From: Sulfobacillus benefaciens
GTDB lineage: Bacteria > Bacillota > Sulfobacillia > Sulfobacillales > Sulfobacillaceae
Length of the DNA stretch: 63,884 nt
Reading direction: 5' to 3'
Assembly (NCBI GenBank): GCA_003023725.1
Contig: PXYT01000015.1
Span: 1-63,884 of the forward strand
In this document: piece after piece, positions 36,601-45,455 of the stretch
How the letters are laid out: each line of letters opens with the position of its first letter
Position numbering within the stretch: position 1 is the first letter of the stretch
The notes under the pieces: generated by a model
What the model saw: only the letters and a program-made list of their open reading frames with translations
Database searches by the model: none
Told to the model about the DNA's origin: nothing
Translations under genes and position numbers: made by a program

Positions 36601-36629
36601 ATTGTCGCGAAAACATAATCATATGTCAA
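36601..36629 (-). promoter_or_regulatory. Likely promoter of the DUF6671 gene set
   Basis: On the minus strand TTGACA (36629-36624) and GACAAT (36606-36601) are 17 bp apart, about 80 nt before the start codon. The -10 region also contains a small CGACA/TGTCG inverted repeat that could be an operator. Confidence 0.5.
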
Positions 36630-36840
36630 GCACTCACCGACATTTACAACATTCTTTGTGTGCAGTGTTGCTCCGGGCGTTTTTGAACCGGTACCTTCTT
36701 TCTCATATCTCTGCAACCATTTCTCCAAAAATTTCCGGGGCCTCATCCCCCATTGACCGAGGTTACAAAATTCTTGAAAAACAGGACTCGTTTGGCTCAC
36801 GACCACCCCAAGGCGCAAGCGATCTTCGGAGGTGCATTTA

Positions 36841-37176
36841 TCAATTGTCACCGGGGCATTCGGTGTGTTTCTTTAGCCGCTCCAATTGTATGCAGTAGTT
36901 CTGCTGCGTGAAAAATAAACCGGGATCAAGAACCGTCAGTAAATCCGTATACGGGATTTGATGCCACCGACTCAAACGCTTGAAAATAGTCCCACTCACC
37001 TGCACAGCCAATGGAAGAAGGCTGAGGATTGCGATGAGATACAACGATATCGTTTCCCCACTCAGTATCCTGGATACCAGCGGACGGGCTGCAGATGCTC
37101 GCGGACGGGAGCAAGCCAAGACAGGGACACAAAAATTCACCTCTTCTCGAAACACGAGCCCTTCTTTAAATGCCAT
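36841..37176 (-). CDS. Possible small membrane-protein gene, perhaps broken
   Basis: A 111-codon frame with one convincing hydrophobic helix (ISLYLIAILSLLPLAVQVSG) followed by a charged region (IFKRLSRWHQIPYTDLLTVL). A GTG in another frame near 37130 has a better ribosome site (AAGAGGTG) and reads MSLSWLAPVREHLQPV before a stop, which hints at a frameshift joining the two. The family is not recognised. A second frame of 86 codons (36591-36851) overlaps its stop and may be an unrelated shadow. Confidence 0.25.
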   Translation of the reverse strand: MAFKEGLVFREEVNFCVPVLACSRPRASAARPLVSRILSGETISLYLIAILSLLPLAVQVSGTIFKRLSRWHQIPYTDLLTVLDPGLFFTQQNYCIQLERLKKHTECPGDN

Positions 37177-37957
37177 TCATTAAGTAATGGACACGACAAG
37201 TCCTTTAGTTGGCATTTCTCACGCTGACTCTTTCTTGCTGAAACCTCTTTATAGATAAGATTTGATAGGATCTCTCAGTGAGTAGGGTCTTTTGGTGGCC
37301 TACTGTCTTTTGTGAAGTTCATATTGAGAGCGTAGCAAAGAATTCAAGGAATTGACTAATACCAAAGTGCGAAAGTATCGATAAGGCCAAGATAATGGAT
37401 CGAGCCAAATCCTGGTAGTTTTCTGATGTGTCACTAGACCCTGTCATTGGTCATGTAGGCTGGATAGCGGGGGATTTACCTTTTCTGCCTTTTCCTTCAA
37501 CAATGCAGGTGGACTTTTCGGCACTAAGGACTGAAAGTTTGCTCCGGGACCACCAAGAAATCGCTCGCAGCTCTGAAGAATGTGCCAATGCTGACTCCGG
37601 GGAAATCCTTCTGGACCTAAGATGGCGGCTTGTTTGGTTTGCAGATCTAGCCGAATGGAGAATTTGAGAACGATCACGAGGCCCAAGCCACTGGCTACAG
37701 CCTGCTGAATTGCGCTGTAGTATCCAAGTCCATTTTTAGCCAAATTTTTAATCCTCTATCGGCAAAGATTTTTTCCTGGGCGATATGTTCCCGAACTCTC
37801 TTCTCGTATCAGGACGATTTCATGGGTCAGGGAGAGGAAGTCCTGGCTTTCGCCAATGCGTGGCCAGGCCAGGCGATAAGCATCAGCTCATTCGTGAGAA
37901 AAAAGGGGGGACACCGGGATTTTATTCGGCTGGGTACGGTCCCAATTCGGATGAGGC

Positions 37958-38001
37958 ATAATCGTGGGCACTGGCCGCTAACCGCCAGTGCCCACGATTA
38001 T
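37958..38001. repeat. Perfect 18-bp inverted repeat (stem-loop)
   Basis: ATAATCGTGGGCACTGGC at 37958-37975 is followed by an 8-nt loop and its exact reverse complement at 37984-38001. It is the strongest stem-loop in the window. No T run lies on either side and no gene end is adjacent, so a simple rho-independent terminator is doubtful. A REP/MITE-like mobile repeat, the end of a decayed IS200/IS605-type element, or a bidirectional terminator of lost genes are the options. Confidence 0.75.
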
Positions 38002-38055
38002 AGCGACACAGCTGAGTCATGACTTCGAATGTTTCGAAAAATAAGGCGTTCATAA

Positions 38056-38223
38056 TGTAAGAAGCTGGCGCCTAACTTTTTCGACGAACGGCGGGTTGGC
38101 GGAGTGCTCCAAACTTTTGACGAGCAGGGAAACCGTGCGTTGGCACCATATTATGTTCTCCGTGCCGGGGAAACAACATTCATTGAACCGCAACCCGAAA
38201 TCCCTGCTAATGATTCAAATTGA
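38056..38223 (+). pseudogene. C-terminal fragment of an unidentified gene
   Basis: A 55-codon frame with very gene-like composition (FFDERRVGGVLQTFDEQGN, then YYVLRAGETTFIEPQPEIP) ending at TGA 38221. It has no start codon region or ribosome site, and a stop lies just upstream, so it looks like the 3' remnant of a truncated gene. The family is not recognised. Confidence 0.35.
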
Positions 38224-38402
38224 GGGTGTATCCTGAGCCGGACATTACCCAATTCATTCCTCATAGACATAGCAAACTTGGTCTTTTGTCATGAGCATTG
38301 ATTGGGGATACCTCCACGGCCAGGGGGCACCGACGAAGCTGACAAACTCTTTCGTGACCTTCGTAATGCATTGTCCTGCAACACTGTGCGGAGAAAGAAG
38401 CT

Positions 38403-39377
38403 TTACGTAAACCATCTGGAACCCAACGTCTCGAGATCCTTGTTCGTGGGGTGTCGAACATATAGGAGTTTGGTACCGGAAGACAGGGGAACGATAGAAT
38501 AGTTATGAATTCCCATCGGTAACAGAACTGACGTTCCTGGCTCCACATTTACTGAGGAAGTGCCGGATAGTTCGACTAATGCTCTATCTGCAATACCGGT
38601 TAAAATACCATAAGATATCCGGAATTGCGGCTGATTGCCTGTGAGGCCTGAAACGAGAAAGTGGGTGCAGCCAAATCCCGTAGGGGAAGTCTCCCATATT
38701 GACGAGAGCTGGTGCCCGGCTGACGCCTTTAAAGATACGACTTTTGTAAAGTCATTTGCCCAGGTTTCAAACGTAGACTGCGACACCGGCTTGCCGTAAA
38801 TATCATGAGGTTCGGCAAAAATTGATCGGTCACTAGGTTGCTGAACTTCCCAAATCACGACATCATGAGCGGAGTGCGGTGTACGCGCTGGAACCAGAAA
38901 AATATCTCCAACCGCCGCGGAGTAGTGGTTTAATAACTTTGACAGCTCTCCGCTTAAGGTTGCTCGTAAAACGTCTTCCGCTGTATAGTCGCGATTAAAA
39001 CCAATGGCAATGTCATTGGCGGGTCCTGCTTCTAGTACAACCCAAGCTTCCATTTTGCCTGGGTCTTTCCCTGGCATGGCTTGCGCTTGAAGGTCGTTGG
39101 GATGAACATGAATCGGCAAAGATGATGAGACATCGAGCAACTTAACAAGAGGTAAGGATGCAGTGGGCCACCAGTAAGGCTGAGAAAGCAAAACTTCTGC
39201 GAGGGAACGGCCAGCGAATTCTCCTAATGTGGGGACACTGCTGAAATCCGGGTAGGCGGATACTTCCCATGACTCTGCTGCGCCTTGTGGGGGCAAGTGT
39301 TTGTTCCAATGCCTTAGCCGTTGTCCGCCAAAATAATACGATCGCAATAAAGGCTTGAACTGCAAAATTGACTGCAT
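38403..39377 (-). CDS. manA: Class I mannose-6-phosphate isomerase (cupin)
   Basis: A 324-aa type I phosphomannose isomerase of the short Bacillus kind. Metal ligands are visible in SLPIHVHPNDLQA (two His), the Glu of GKMEAWVVLEAG and the His of VPARTPHSAHD. The opening LRSYYFGGQRLRHW and ESWEVSAYPDFSSVP are typical. It interconverts mannose 6-phosphate and fructose 6-phosphate; close relatives isomerise other aldoses. ATG 39377 has TAGGAGGT 7 nt upstream. It diverges from the sugar ABC importer across a 160-bp control region, so it probably belongs to the same regulon and may act on that sugar. Confidence 0.87.
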   Translation of the reverse strand: MQSILQFKPLLRSYYFGGQRLRHWNKHLPPQGAAESWEVSAYPDFSSVPTLGEFAGRSLAEVLLSQPYWWPTASLPLVKLLDVSSSLPIHVHPNDLQAQAMPGKDPGKMEAWVVLEAGPANDIAIGFNRDYTAEDVLRATLSGELSKLLNHYSAAVGDIFLVPARTPHSAHDVVIWEVQQPSDRSIFAEPHDIYGKPVSQSTFETWANDFTKVVSLKASAGHQLSSIWETSPTGFGCTHFLVSGLTGNQPQFRISYGILTGIADRALVELSGTSSVNVEPGTSVLLPMGIHNYSIVPLSSGTKLLYVRHPTNKDLETLGSRWFT

Positions 39378-39413
39378 AGAGAGGACCTCCTAAAAATTAA
39401 TTTTAGAAAAGAC

Positions 39414-39512
39414 TTGCAACTCGAACAAGTATAATTATAATGAAGACAACACAAAACAACAATGATATGTGTGTTTATTAACAACTTATAGGGAAAAAAT
39501 TGTTGTATTTGT
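39414..39512. promoter_or_regulatory. Control region manA / sugar ABC operon
   Basis: On the plus strand TTGCAA (39414-39419) and TATAAT (39436-39441) are 16 bp apart, a good promoter for the importer operon. Downstream, ACAAAACAACAAT (39451-39463) and ATTGTTGTATTTGT (39499-39512) form an imperfect inverted repeat that could bind the DeoR-family regulator encoded at 45456. A minus-strand -10-like TATAAT also lies here for manA. Confidence 0.5.
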
Positions 39513-39539
39513 GGACTATTAAAATGAGGTGGGTATGTG

Positions 39540-40535
39540 ATGAAGAAGATGCCAATAAAGATGATGGCCATGGCAAGTTTAATCACGTTGGTTGCAGGCT
39601 GTGGGGCTGTAACGACTTCCAGTCCCGGATCTGCTACATCCAATTCGTCGAAGTCCTCCAAGCCAGTGATTGGGATGACCTTGATGACCTTGACGAACCC
39701 CTATTTTTCAGAGATGGCCTCTAGTGCCAAGGCTGACGCCGCCAAACTGGGCATGAAGCTGGAGTATGAAGGCGCTAACTTTAGCCAAGCTACGCAACTA
39801 AGTCAGGTTGATGCCTTTATCCAGCAACACGTCAGTGCCGTCATGATTGCACCTGCCGATGCGGGATCCGCGGGAACACTGGTTCTGGCCTTAAATAAAG
39901 CTCATATTCCTGTGTTTACGATTGATACAAACGTAGAACCATCGAGCTATAAGAGCCAAGGAGGGCACATTGTTGAGTTTGTTCAATCGAACAACTACAA
40001 AGCTGGCGTGATTGCCGGACAGGAAATGGTGAAGTATCTGCATGGCCATGGGCACATTGGATGGCTTGATTTTCCATTAGCCACATCGGTCTTGCAGCGG
40101 GATGCAGGGTTTGAAAGTGTTATTAAGAAATATCCTGGCATCAAGGTGGTATCTCGTCTCAACGGAAAAGGCACTACGCCTGGAGGGTTGTCAGCGACAG
40201 CGGATATGCTTGAGGCTCATCCTCATATCAAAGCGATCTTCGATATTAATGCTCCCTGTGGTTTGGGTGCCGTAGATGCCATTAGGGCTGCACACAAGGT
40301 CGGTCAAGTGGCAGTCATCGGTTTGTCTGGTTCAGAGCAGGCGGTTTCGGCCATACAAAACAATTCGGTCTACAAATATGGCGTGATGCAGGAGCCGGAA
40401 CTAGAATCGAAGATCGAGATTCACAGCATTTATAACTACCTTCACGGGAAGAAAGTGAAACCGTTAATCCTTACATCGGTGTTTCGAATTACAAAACAGG
40501 ATGCGGCCCATTATGCGCCTCTGGCCTACAAATAA
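39540..40535 (+). CDS. Sugar ABC transporter substrate-binding lipoprotein (RbsB-like)
   Basis: A 331-aa periplasmic-binding-protein-like lipoprotein. The signal peptide ends in the lipobox LVAGC, followed by a Ser/Thr-rich linker, and the mature fold starts PVIGMTLMTLTNPYFSEM as in RbsB/LsrB-type type I binding proteins. PADAGSAGTLVLALNKAHIPV and the hinge with TIDTNVEPSS are typical. It delivers a monosaccharide, or a related small polar ligand, to the membrane components encoded next. ATG 39540 (GTG 39537 is an alternative) follows GAGGTGGG. First gene of the operon. Confidence 0.88.
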   Translation: MKKMPIKMMAMASLITLVAGCGAVTTSSPGSATSNSSKSSKPVIGMTLMTLTNPYFSEMASSAKADAAKLGMKLEYEGANFSQATQLSQVDAFIQQHVSAVMIAPADAGSAGTLVLALNKAHIPVFTIDTNVEPSSYKSQGGHIVEFVQSNNYKAGVIAGQEMVKYLHGHGHIGWLDFPLATSVLQRDAGFESVIKKYPGIKVVSRLNGKGTTPGGLSATADMLEAHPHIKAIFDINAPCGLGAVDAIRAAHKVGQVAVIGLSGSEQAVSAIQNNSVYKYGVMQEPELESKIEIHSIYNYLHGKKVKPLILTSVFRITKQDAAHYAPLAYK

Positions 40536-40625
40536 CAGCAGGTGCTCGGCCGCGTGCGCTATTGACGAGTGTGGACGGCTTCAAGACCGGAGATACCGTC
40601 TAAACTAAACAGGAGGATGCTGCGC

Positions 40626-42143
40626 ATGGTGCCTCTTCTCGAAGTTCATGGTGTATCAAAAGTTTATGGCAACACGCGAGTTCTTAATCAAGTGTCTCTA
40701 AAGGTTGAGCCCGGTGAAATTCTGGCTGTTTTAGGGCATAACGGGGCAGGTAAGTCGACACTTATAAAGCTTATCTCGGGTGTTGAGTTGCCCAATGAAG
40801 GAAGTGTGCTGATTCAAGGGAAAAGGGTCATCATGACATCTCCTCTGGAAGCGCACAAGCTGGGTATTGGATGCGTTTATCAAGAGCTTCATGTTATCGA
40901 TGGATTGACCGTGGCTCAAAATCTTTTTCTAGGACATGAGAAAACGAAAAAGGGACTTTTGGATATGCAGGCCATGCGCCATGAGAGCCGGACCTTGCTG
41001 GAAAGCTTTGGCCTCTCCGATCTGGACCCCGACAGTCTTGGAAAAGAGTTGTCGCATCCCCAGAAACAAATGATTGAAATTTTGGCTGCCATTAACATGC
41101 AAATCAAGGTCTTGCTCCTCGACGAGCCCACCTCATCGTTAACACTCGGCGAGGTCGACCGTTTGTTAGACCTTATGAGATTGTTGGCCAAGAAGGGGTT
41201 AGGGATTATCTTTATTACTCACAAACTAAAAGAAGCCTTGGCTGTAAGCGATCATGTAACGGTGCTTCGTAACGGCAGTGTCGTTCTAGCAGATCATGTC
41301 AATAATGTGCATGAGGAACAACTAGTTGAGTACATCGCAGGGAAACGTTTGGTGGAGAATACCGAATCCAATGTGAGTGCCCATAGTGATGATAGTTCAG
41401 AAGAATTGTTGCAAGTTTCGCATCTTTCATCTGGGAAAGCTCTCGACGCGTCTTTCACTTTGCAATCAGGACAGGTATTGGGAATTTATGGGTTGGTAGG
41501 AGCGGGAAGAACGGACATTCTTAAGGCTCTGTTTGGCTTGGAACAGATAACAGGGGGGACTATTACGATGTCGGGCCAGCCCTACGTCCCCAAAACGCCC
41601 ACGCAGGCATTAGCCGCAGGACTATATTACCTCACGGAGGACCGCAAGGTCGATGGGTTTATCCCAGGATTATCCGTAGCCCTGAACATGGTTCTCCCTT
41701 CCCTGGCTGCTTTTGAACAGAACGGGATGATCAAGTTTCGACAGATCGCGGCCAAGGTTGAGACATTTATGCGATCGCTCAATATCCAAGTTGATCGGGA
41801 GACGCCGATGGCCAATCTCAGCGGAGGCACTCAGCAAAAGGTTCTTTTCGCTCGTGCCTTGCTGGTTCCTGGGATTAAGATCCTGATGCTGGATGAGCCA
41901 ACAAAAGGAATAGACATTGGTTCAAAAACCGAGATTCATTCTCTGATAAGACAACTAGGTCGTGAAGGGTACGGAGTTATTGTGGTTTCATCGGAAGTTG
42001 AAGAAATCATGGCGGTAAGTGATCGCATTCTTGTGATGGCCTCCGGACGCATGGTTGAGAATTACTTCTTGCGAGGCCAGACGGAGGAAGCGGACTTGCT
42101 TCGTGCAGCATTAGGAGGGAAAAGCCGTGTTCAATCAGCGTAG
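40626..42143 (+). CDS. Sugar ABC transporter ATP-binding protein, two NBDs (RbsA/LsrA-like)
   Basis: A 505-aa protein with two fused nucleotide-binding domains. The first has GHNGAGKST, a divergent signature LSHPQKQM and LLLDEPTSSL. The second has the altered P-loop GLVGAGRTD usual for this family, the signature LSGGTQQKV and LMLDEPTKGID. This arrangement is specific to monosaccharide (CUT2) importers. ATG 40626 is selected because AGGAGG lies 9 nt upstream; the longer frame to 40569 has no ribosome site. Overlaps the permease gene by 17 nt. Confidence 0.92.
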   Translation: MVPLLEVHGVSKVYGNTRVLNQVSLKVEPGEILAVLGHNGAGKSTLIKLISGVELPNEGSVLIQGKRVIMTSPLEAHKLGIGCVYQELHVIDGLTVAQNLFLGHEKTKKGLLDMQAMRHESRTLLESFGLSDLDPDSLGKELSHPQKQMIEILAAINMQIKVLLLDEPTSSLTLGEVDRLLDLMRLLAKKGLGIIFITHKLKEALAVSDHVTVLRNGSVVLADHVNNVHEEQLVEYIAGKRLVENTESNVSAHSDDSSEELLQVSHLSSGKALDASFTLQSGQVLGIYGLVGAGRTDILKALFGLEQITGGTITMSGQPYVPKTPTQALAAGLYYLTEDRKVDGFIPGLSVALNMVLPSLAAFEQNGMIKFRQIAAKVETFMRSLNIQVDRETPMANLSGGTQQKVLFARALLVPGIKILMLDEPTKGIDIGSKTEIHSLIRQLGREGYGVIVVSSEVEEIMAVSDRILVMASGRMVENYFLRGQTEEADLLRAALGGKSRVQSA

Positions 42144-43146
42144 GGTTCCGAAGGAAACGGGAATTTTTCTGATATTGATTGGGATAATCATTGTTTTGGG
42201 GTTGGTTGCACCAGCGTTTTTGACAGTTTCCAATGTTTTTAATGTCCTTCTAAACTCGACAACAATAGCGTTGCTAGCTCTGGGAGAAACGTTCGTTCTT
42301 CTGACCGCAGGAATTGACTTGAGCGTAGGTGCAGTGTTGGCTTTGTCTGGTGTGGTCGCGGCGGAGGCTTTTGGCGCGCATCTTCCATGGGAAATTGCAA
42401 CCCTTCTAGGGATTTTGTCCGGGAGTGCCATCGGGCTGTTCAATGGGATAGTCATTCATTTCACCAAGGTGCCTCCGTTTATTGCGACTTTTGCGTCCCT
42501 TGGTATTGCTTCGTCGATTCCGCTGATTTTAACTTCGGCTGTTCCTATCGGCATTCAAAACAACGTTTTCCAGGATATTGGCCAGGGGTTTCTTTTTGGT
42601 GTTGTTCCTATCGCTGTGCTAATTCTTCTCTTGATGGCAGTGATTTTACACTTGGGTCTGACAATGTCTCGATTCGGCATTCATGTCTATGCCACAGGCG
42701 GAAACCGCGAAGCTGCACGACTCGCCGGCATCAATCTTGCCAAAATGGACATTGCAGTATATACCATAAGCGGAACTCTTGCAGGCCTAGGCGGGATAGT
42801 ATTGGCTTCGCGCTTGGGTTCAGGTTATCCTACCGCTGGTTCGGGTACTTCCTTATTTGAAGCTATTTCAGCTGCCGTGGTTGGTGGGGTAAGCCTGTTT
42901 GGAGGCGTGGGCACCATACCCGGGGCCCTTATAGGCGCGGTCATTATTGGTTCTCTCGCGGATGGTATGAACATTCTCAATGTCAATAGTTACTGGCAAC
43001 CGTTAGTAATTGGTTTGGTCATTTTGATTGCCGTTACGATTGATACTATTCGGACTAGCCGCAGACGCTCCGTGCGGATAACGAAAGTCGTCGCGGATGC
43101 AATGAAACCTGCAGAATCTTCGCGTGAGACTATGAATGCTAAATGA
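42127..43146 (+). CDS. Sugar ABC transporter permease (RbsC/LsrC-like)
   Basis: A 339-aa membrane protein with about 9-10 helices. Family marks are ALGETFVLLTAGIDLSVGAVLALSGVV near the N-terminus, GNREAARLAGINLAKMDIAVYTISG in the conserved cytoplasmic loop, and GGVSLFGGVGTIPGALIGA. It forms the channel as a homodimer with the fused ATPase. GTG 42127 has GGAGGG 6 nt upstream inside the ATPase gene. Only one permease gene is present, unlike the LsrC/LsrD pair. Confidence 0.92.
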   Translation: MFNQRRVPKETGIFLILIGIIIVLGLVAPAFLTVSNVFNVLLNSTTIALLALGETFVLLTAGIDLSVGAVLALSGVVAAEAFGAHLPWEIATLLGILSGSAIGLFNGIVIHFTKVPPFIATFASLGIASSIPLILTSAVPIGIQNNVFQDIGQGFLFGVVPIAVLILLLMAVILHLGLTMSRFGIHVYATGGNREAARLAGINLAKMDIAVYTISGTLAGLGGIVLASRLGSGYPTAGSGTSLFEAISAAVVGGVSLFGGVGTIPGALIGAVIIGSLADGMNILNVNSYWQPLVIGLVILIAVTIDTIRTSRRRSVRITKVVADAMKPAESSRETMNAK

Positions 43147-43173
43147 CAGGCATTTGATGGGGAGAGGATTATT

Positions 43174-43971
43174 ATGACAGGCAAAGAATATCGAATGAGC
43201 CGAATTTTTCGTCCAGACACCGGCAATACCGTAATTCTTCCGGTTGACCACGGATTAGCACTAGGGCATTTGCCTGAATTACGGCGTCCGGTAAATGTCA
43301 TTCAAGAGATGTTTGCAACAGGTATTGACGGTGTGTTAATTGCTGATGGAACCTTTGCCGGCTATAGCGGTCATGTATTTGAGGGACGTTCGGCTCCGAC
43401 TCGCATAGTCACGGCTGATACGTTCTTTGTGAATGAAGGCCACATTAGTCAGGGTTTAGTGTTTAGACCCAAGGAAGCTATTATCAAGGGATACGATGCG
43501 ATCAAGGCAATATTGATTTGGGACCAACCCGTTGATGATCGCATGCGAAATATTCGCATGCTGGCGAAGTTGATACAGGAAGCGCGAGCATGGGATTTGC
43601 CGGTGATGGTTGAACCCCTATTGATGCGGACCCGAAATTTATCGGAGCCGCCCAACCGACAGTTGCTGTCTGATGCTGTGCGGGTTGCATATGAACTTGG
43701 CGCAGACATTTTAAAGGTACCTTTTCCCGGGGATCAAGCTGTGCTTGAGCAATGGGTCGGAGATTTTTCAGTTCCATTGGTCTTGCTGGGAGGGGGGGAT
43801 ACTCATACGGTCCATGAGATTACGGTAATGGTCGACCAAGCTATAAGGGTGGGAGTAAGAGGAATTGTCATGGGTCGTAACGTTTGGAGTCGGAATGATA
43901 AAGAGAAGAGCCTGCGGCTCATGAGGGACTTGGTAGACATTGTTCACGGAAGTCGCGGAATAGGAGATTAG
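43174..43971 (+). CDS. Class I aldolase, LsrF/FbaB/DeoC-like
   Basis: A 265-aa TIM-barrel aldolase. The opening MSRIFRPDTGNTVILPVDHG matches the RIF-x-P-x-T-G-x-T-V...DHG start of LsrF and archaeal-type class I FBP aldolases, and a Schiff-base Lys is visible in ADILKVPFPGD. The end LGGGDTH and the GIVMGRNVW phosphate-binding turn are also standard. It should cleave or thiolyse a phosphorylated ketose made by a kinase in the operon. No class II metal motif. ATG 43174 with GGGGAGAGG upstream. Located between the importer and the FGGY kinase, as in AI-2 (lsr) operons. Confidence 0.83.
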   Translation: MTGKEYRMSRIFRPDTGNTVILPVDHGLALGHLPELRRPVNVIQEMFATGIDGVLIADGTFAGYSGHVFEGRSAPTRIVTADTFFVNEGHISQGLVFRPKEAIIKGYDAIKAILIWDQPVDDRMRNIRMLAKLIQEARAWDLPVMVEPLLMRTRNLSEPPNRQLLSDAVRVAYELGADILKVPFPGDQAVLEQWVGDFSVPLVLLGGGDTHTVHEITVMVDQAIRVGVRGIVMGRNVWSRNDKEKSLRLMRDLVDIVHGSRGIGD

Positions 43972-43996
43972 CACAGCCGAGAGGAGACTGACTTCC

Positions 43997-45436
43997 ATGC
44001 CAAGTGCGCTCGGATTGGACATTGGCACGTCGGGGGTAAAAGCGGTCATTTGGGACAGTGTCAGTGGCGAGATTGCCATGGGCCAGAGTCGGTATTCATT
44101 TAATTCGTGGACGGACAAGGACGCGGTCTTTGCCGAACAGGATCCCGAATTATGGCTGGCGGCAGTTAAAGATGCGGTATGTCAACTTCCCATTACACAA
44201 CGAGGTGCGATTAAGGCCGTGGGAGTTACCGGCCAGATGCACGCCTTCATTGCTACAGACAAAAACGGGGACGCTCTGCGGCCGGCAATGTTGTGGTTCG
44301 ATCATCGAGCGAATAGCGTAGCCGCGGAACTTGAGGCCCAGGACGCCGATCTTTGGCGGTCCGCAATTGGGGGTCCGCCACATCCCGACTACCCTGCCAG
44401 TAAGTGGGTATGGGAGGCAAGAAATGATCGGTTAGTGGCCGATAAAATGAAGTATTTGGTCCAGGCTAAAGACTGGGTCAAATGGAAGCTGGGTGGCGTT
44501 TTAGCAACCGATCCCGGAGAAGCAAGCGGAACGGGGTATTATAATCCATTCACAAGGAGTTGGGATACAAGAATTCTCGAGCGAATTGGTTTAGACGTCT
44601 CTAAGCTTCCGGTGATTATGTCTTCTCATGCGATTGTGGGTGAGGTGTCACGCGACTTTTCTCAACGTCTTGGCATTCCCGTTCATACCCCGTTAATCAA
44701 TGGCACTGGAGATCTCCCCGCCGCTGCATCCTTATATCCCTTAGATCAAGATGCGTCGATATTATTCAATCTGGGTACGGCGGCCCAAGTTGTAATGACC
44801 ACATCTGTCAGGCAGTTAGTTATGGACCTTACAATTTTGAACCATGTTGATGATAGGCATCTTTTAATTGGGGTTCCGCTCTTAGCAGCCGGCATGGCTT
44901 TACAATGGTGGACCGATATGGGGGGGCAGGAGTTGGACAGCGATTCGATCGATCCTGGTCGTGTGCTCTTTCTGCCCCAGATTGCGGGTGAGAGAGATAG
45001 TGCTGGGGCGCGGTCCGGGGCGTTTCTGGGATTAACGGTATACAGTGAGGCTGCCGAATTGACCCGTTCAGTTCTTACAGGCATCGTTCTTGCTTTGCGA
45101 GAAGCGCGTGACCAGCTCGTTTCCAAAACGGACATTATGCCCAAAACGTACTACATCGCTGGCAGAAGGGCCTTTTTGGACATTATAGGTCCTCGACTGG
45201 CATCTGCAATTGGCTCTACCATATACGGGCTAGCTGTCGAAGAGCCTTCGGCCTGTGGTGTGGCAAATATTGCGCTAAGTGCTGTTGTCCCCCCCGTCGA
45301 GAGTACACGTAATAGAACTCGGATTGTTTTTGAGTCGAGTTCCTATTGGCAAAAAGCCTATGACGAACGTTACCGTTTGTACAGTGAGGCTCGTCAGTTC
45401 TATAAAGGATTTTCGCAATCGTTATCTTTGTTATAA
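43997..45436 (+). CDS. FGGY-family sugar kinase
   Basis: A 479-aa FGGY kinase with the N-terminal loop ALGLDIGTSGVKAVIWD, the sugar-contact GVTGQMHAF, the catalytic Asp in NGTGDLPAAAS and the SILFNLGTAAQVV motif. It is near the XylB type. One oddity is the usual GGGA-type adenosine motif, which reads AGRRAF here. The partner aldolase suggests it phosphorylates a ketose or an Lsr-like ligand rather than feeding xylulose 5-phosphate directly; the substrate is not readable. ATG 43997 with GAGGAG upstream; 25 nt after the aldolase. Confidence 0.83.
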   Translation: MPSALGLDIGTSGVKAVIWDSVSGEIAMGQSRYSFNSWTDKDAVFAEQDPELWLAAVKDAVCQLPITQRGAIKAVGVTGQMHAFIATDKNGDALRPAMLWFDHRANSVAAELEAQDADLWRSAIGGPPHPDYPASKWVWEARNDRLVADKMKYLVQAKDWVKWKLGGVLATDPGEASGTGYYNPFTRSWDTRILERIGLDVSKLPVIMSSHAIVGEVSRDFSQRLGIPVHTPLINGTGDLPAAASLYPLDQDASILFNLGTAAQVVMTTSVRQLVMDLTILNHVDDRHLLIGVPLLAAGMALQWWTDMGGQELDSDSIDPGRVLFLPQIAGERDSAGARSGAFLGLTVYSEAAELTRSVLTGIVLALREARDQLVSKTDIMPKTYYIAGRRAFLDIIGPRLASAIGSTIYGLAVEEPSACGVANIALSAVVPPVESTRNRTRIVFESSSYWQKAYDERYRLYSEARQFYKGFSQSLSLL

Positions 45437-45455
45437 GAAGGTGCCAACAACTATC

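Larger units (their letters stand above)
36630..38402. other. 1.8-kb stretch with gene fragments and a long stem-loop
   Basis: Contains the doubtful membrane frame (36841-37176), a perfect 18-bp stem-loop (37958-38001) and a C-terminal gene fragment (38056-38223), each listed separately. The remainder (about 37180-37950) has only short frames without recognisable domains. Confidence 0.4.

Noticed and set aside
36841-37743. Intact operon of small genes upstream of the DUF6671 gene
   Set aside because: Frames overlap awkwardly, the best ribosome site is in another frame, and no family is recognised; listed only as a doubtful fragment.
42387-42860. 157-codon frame inside the sugar permease gene
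   Set aside because: Out-of-frame shadow of the permease; composition is Cys/Arg/Ser rich and unlike a real protein.
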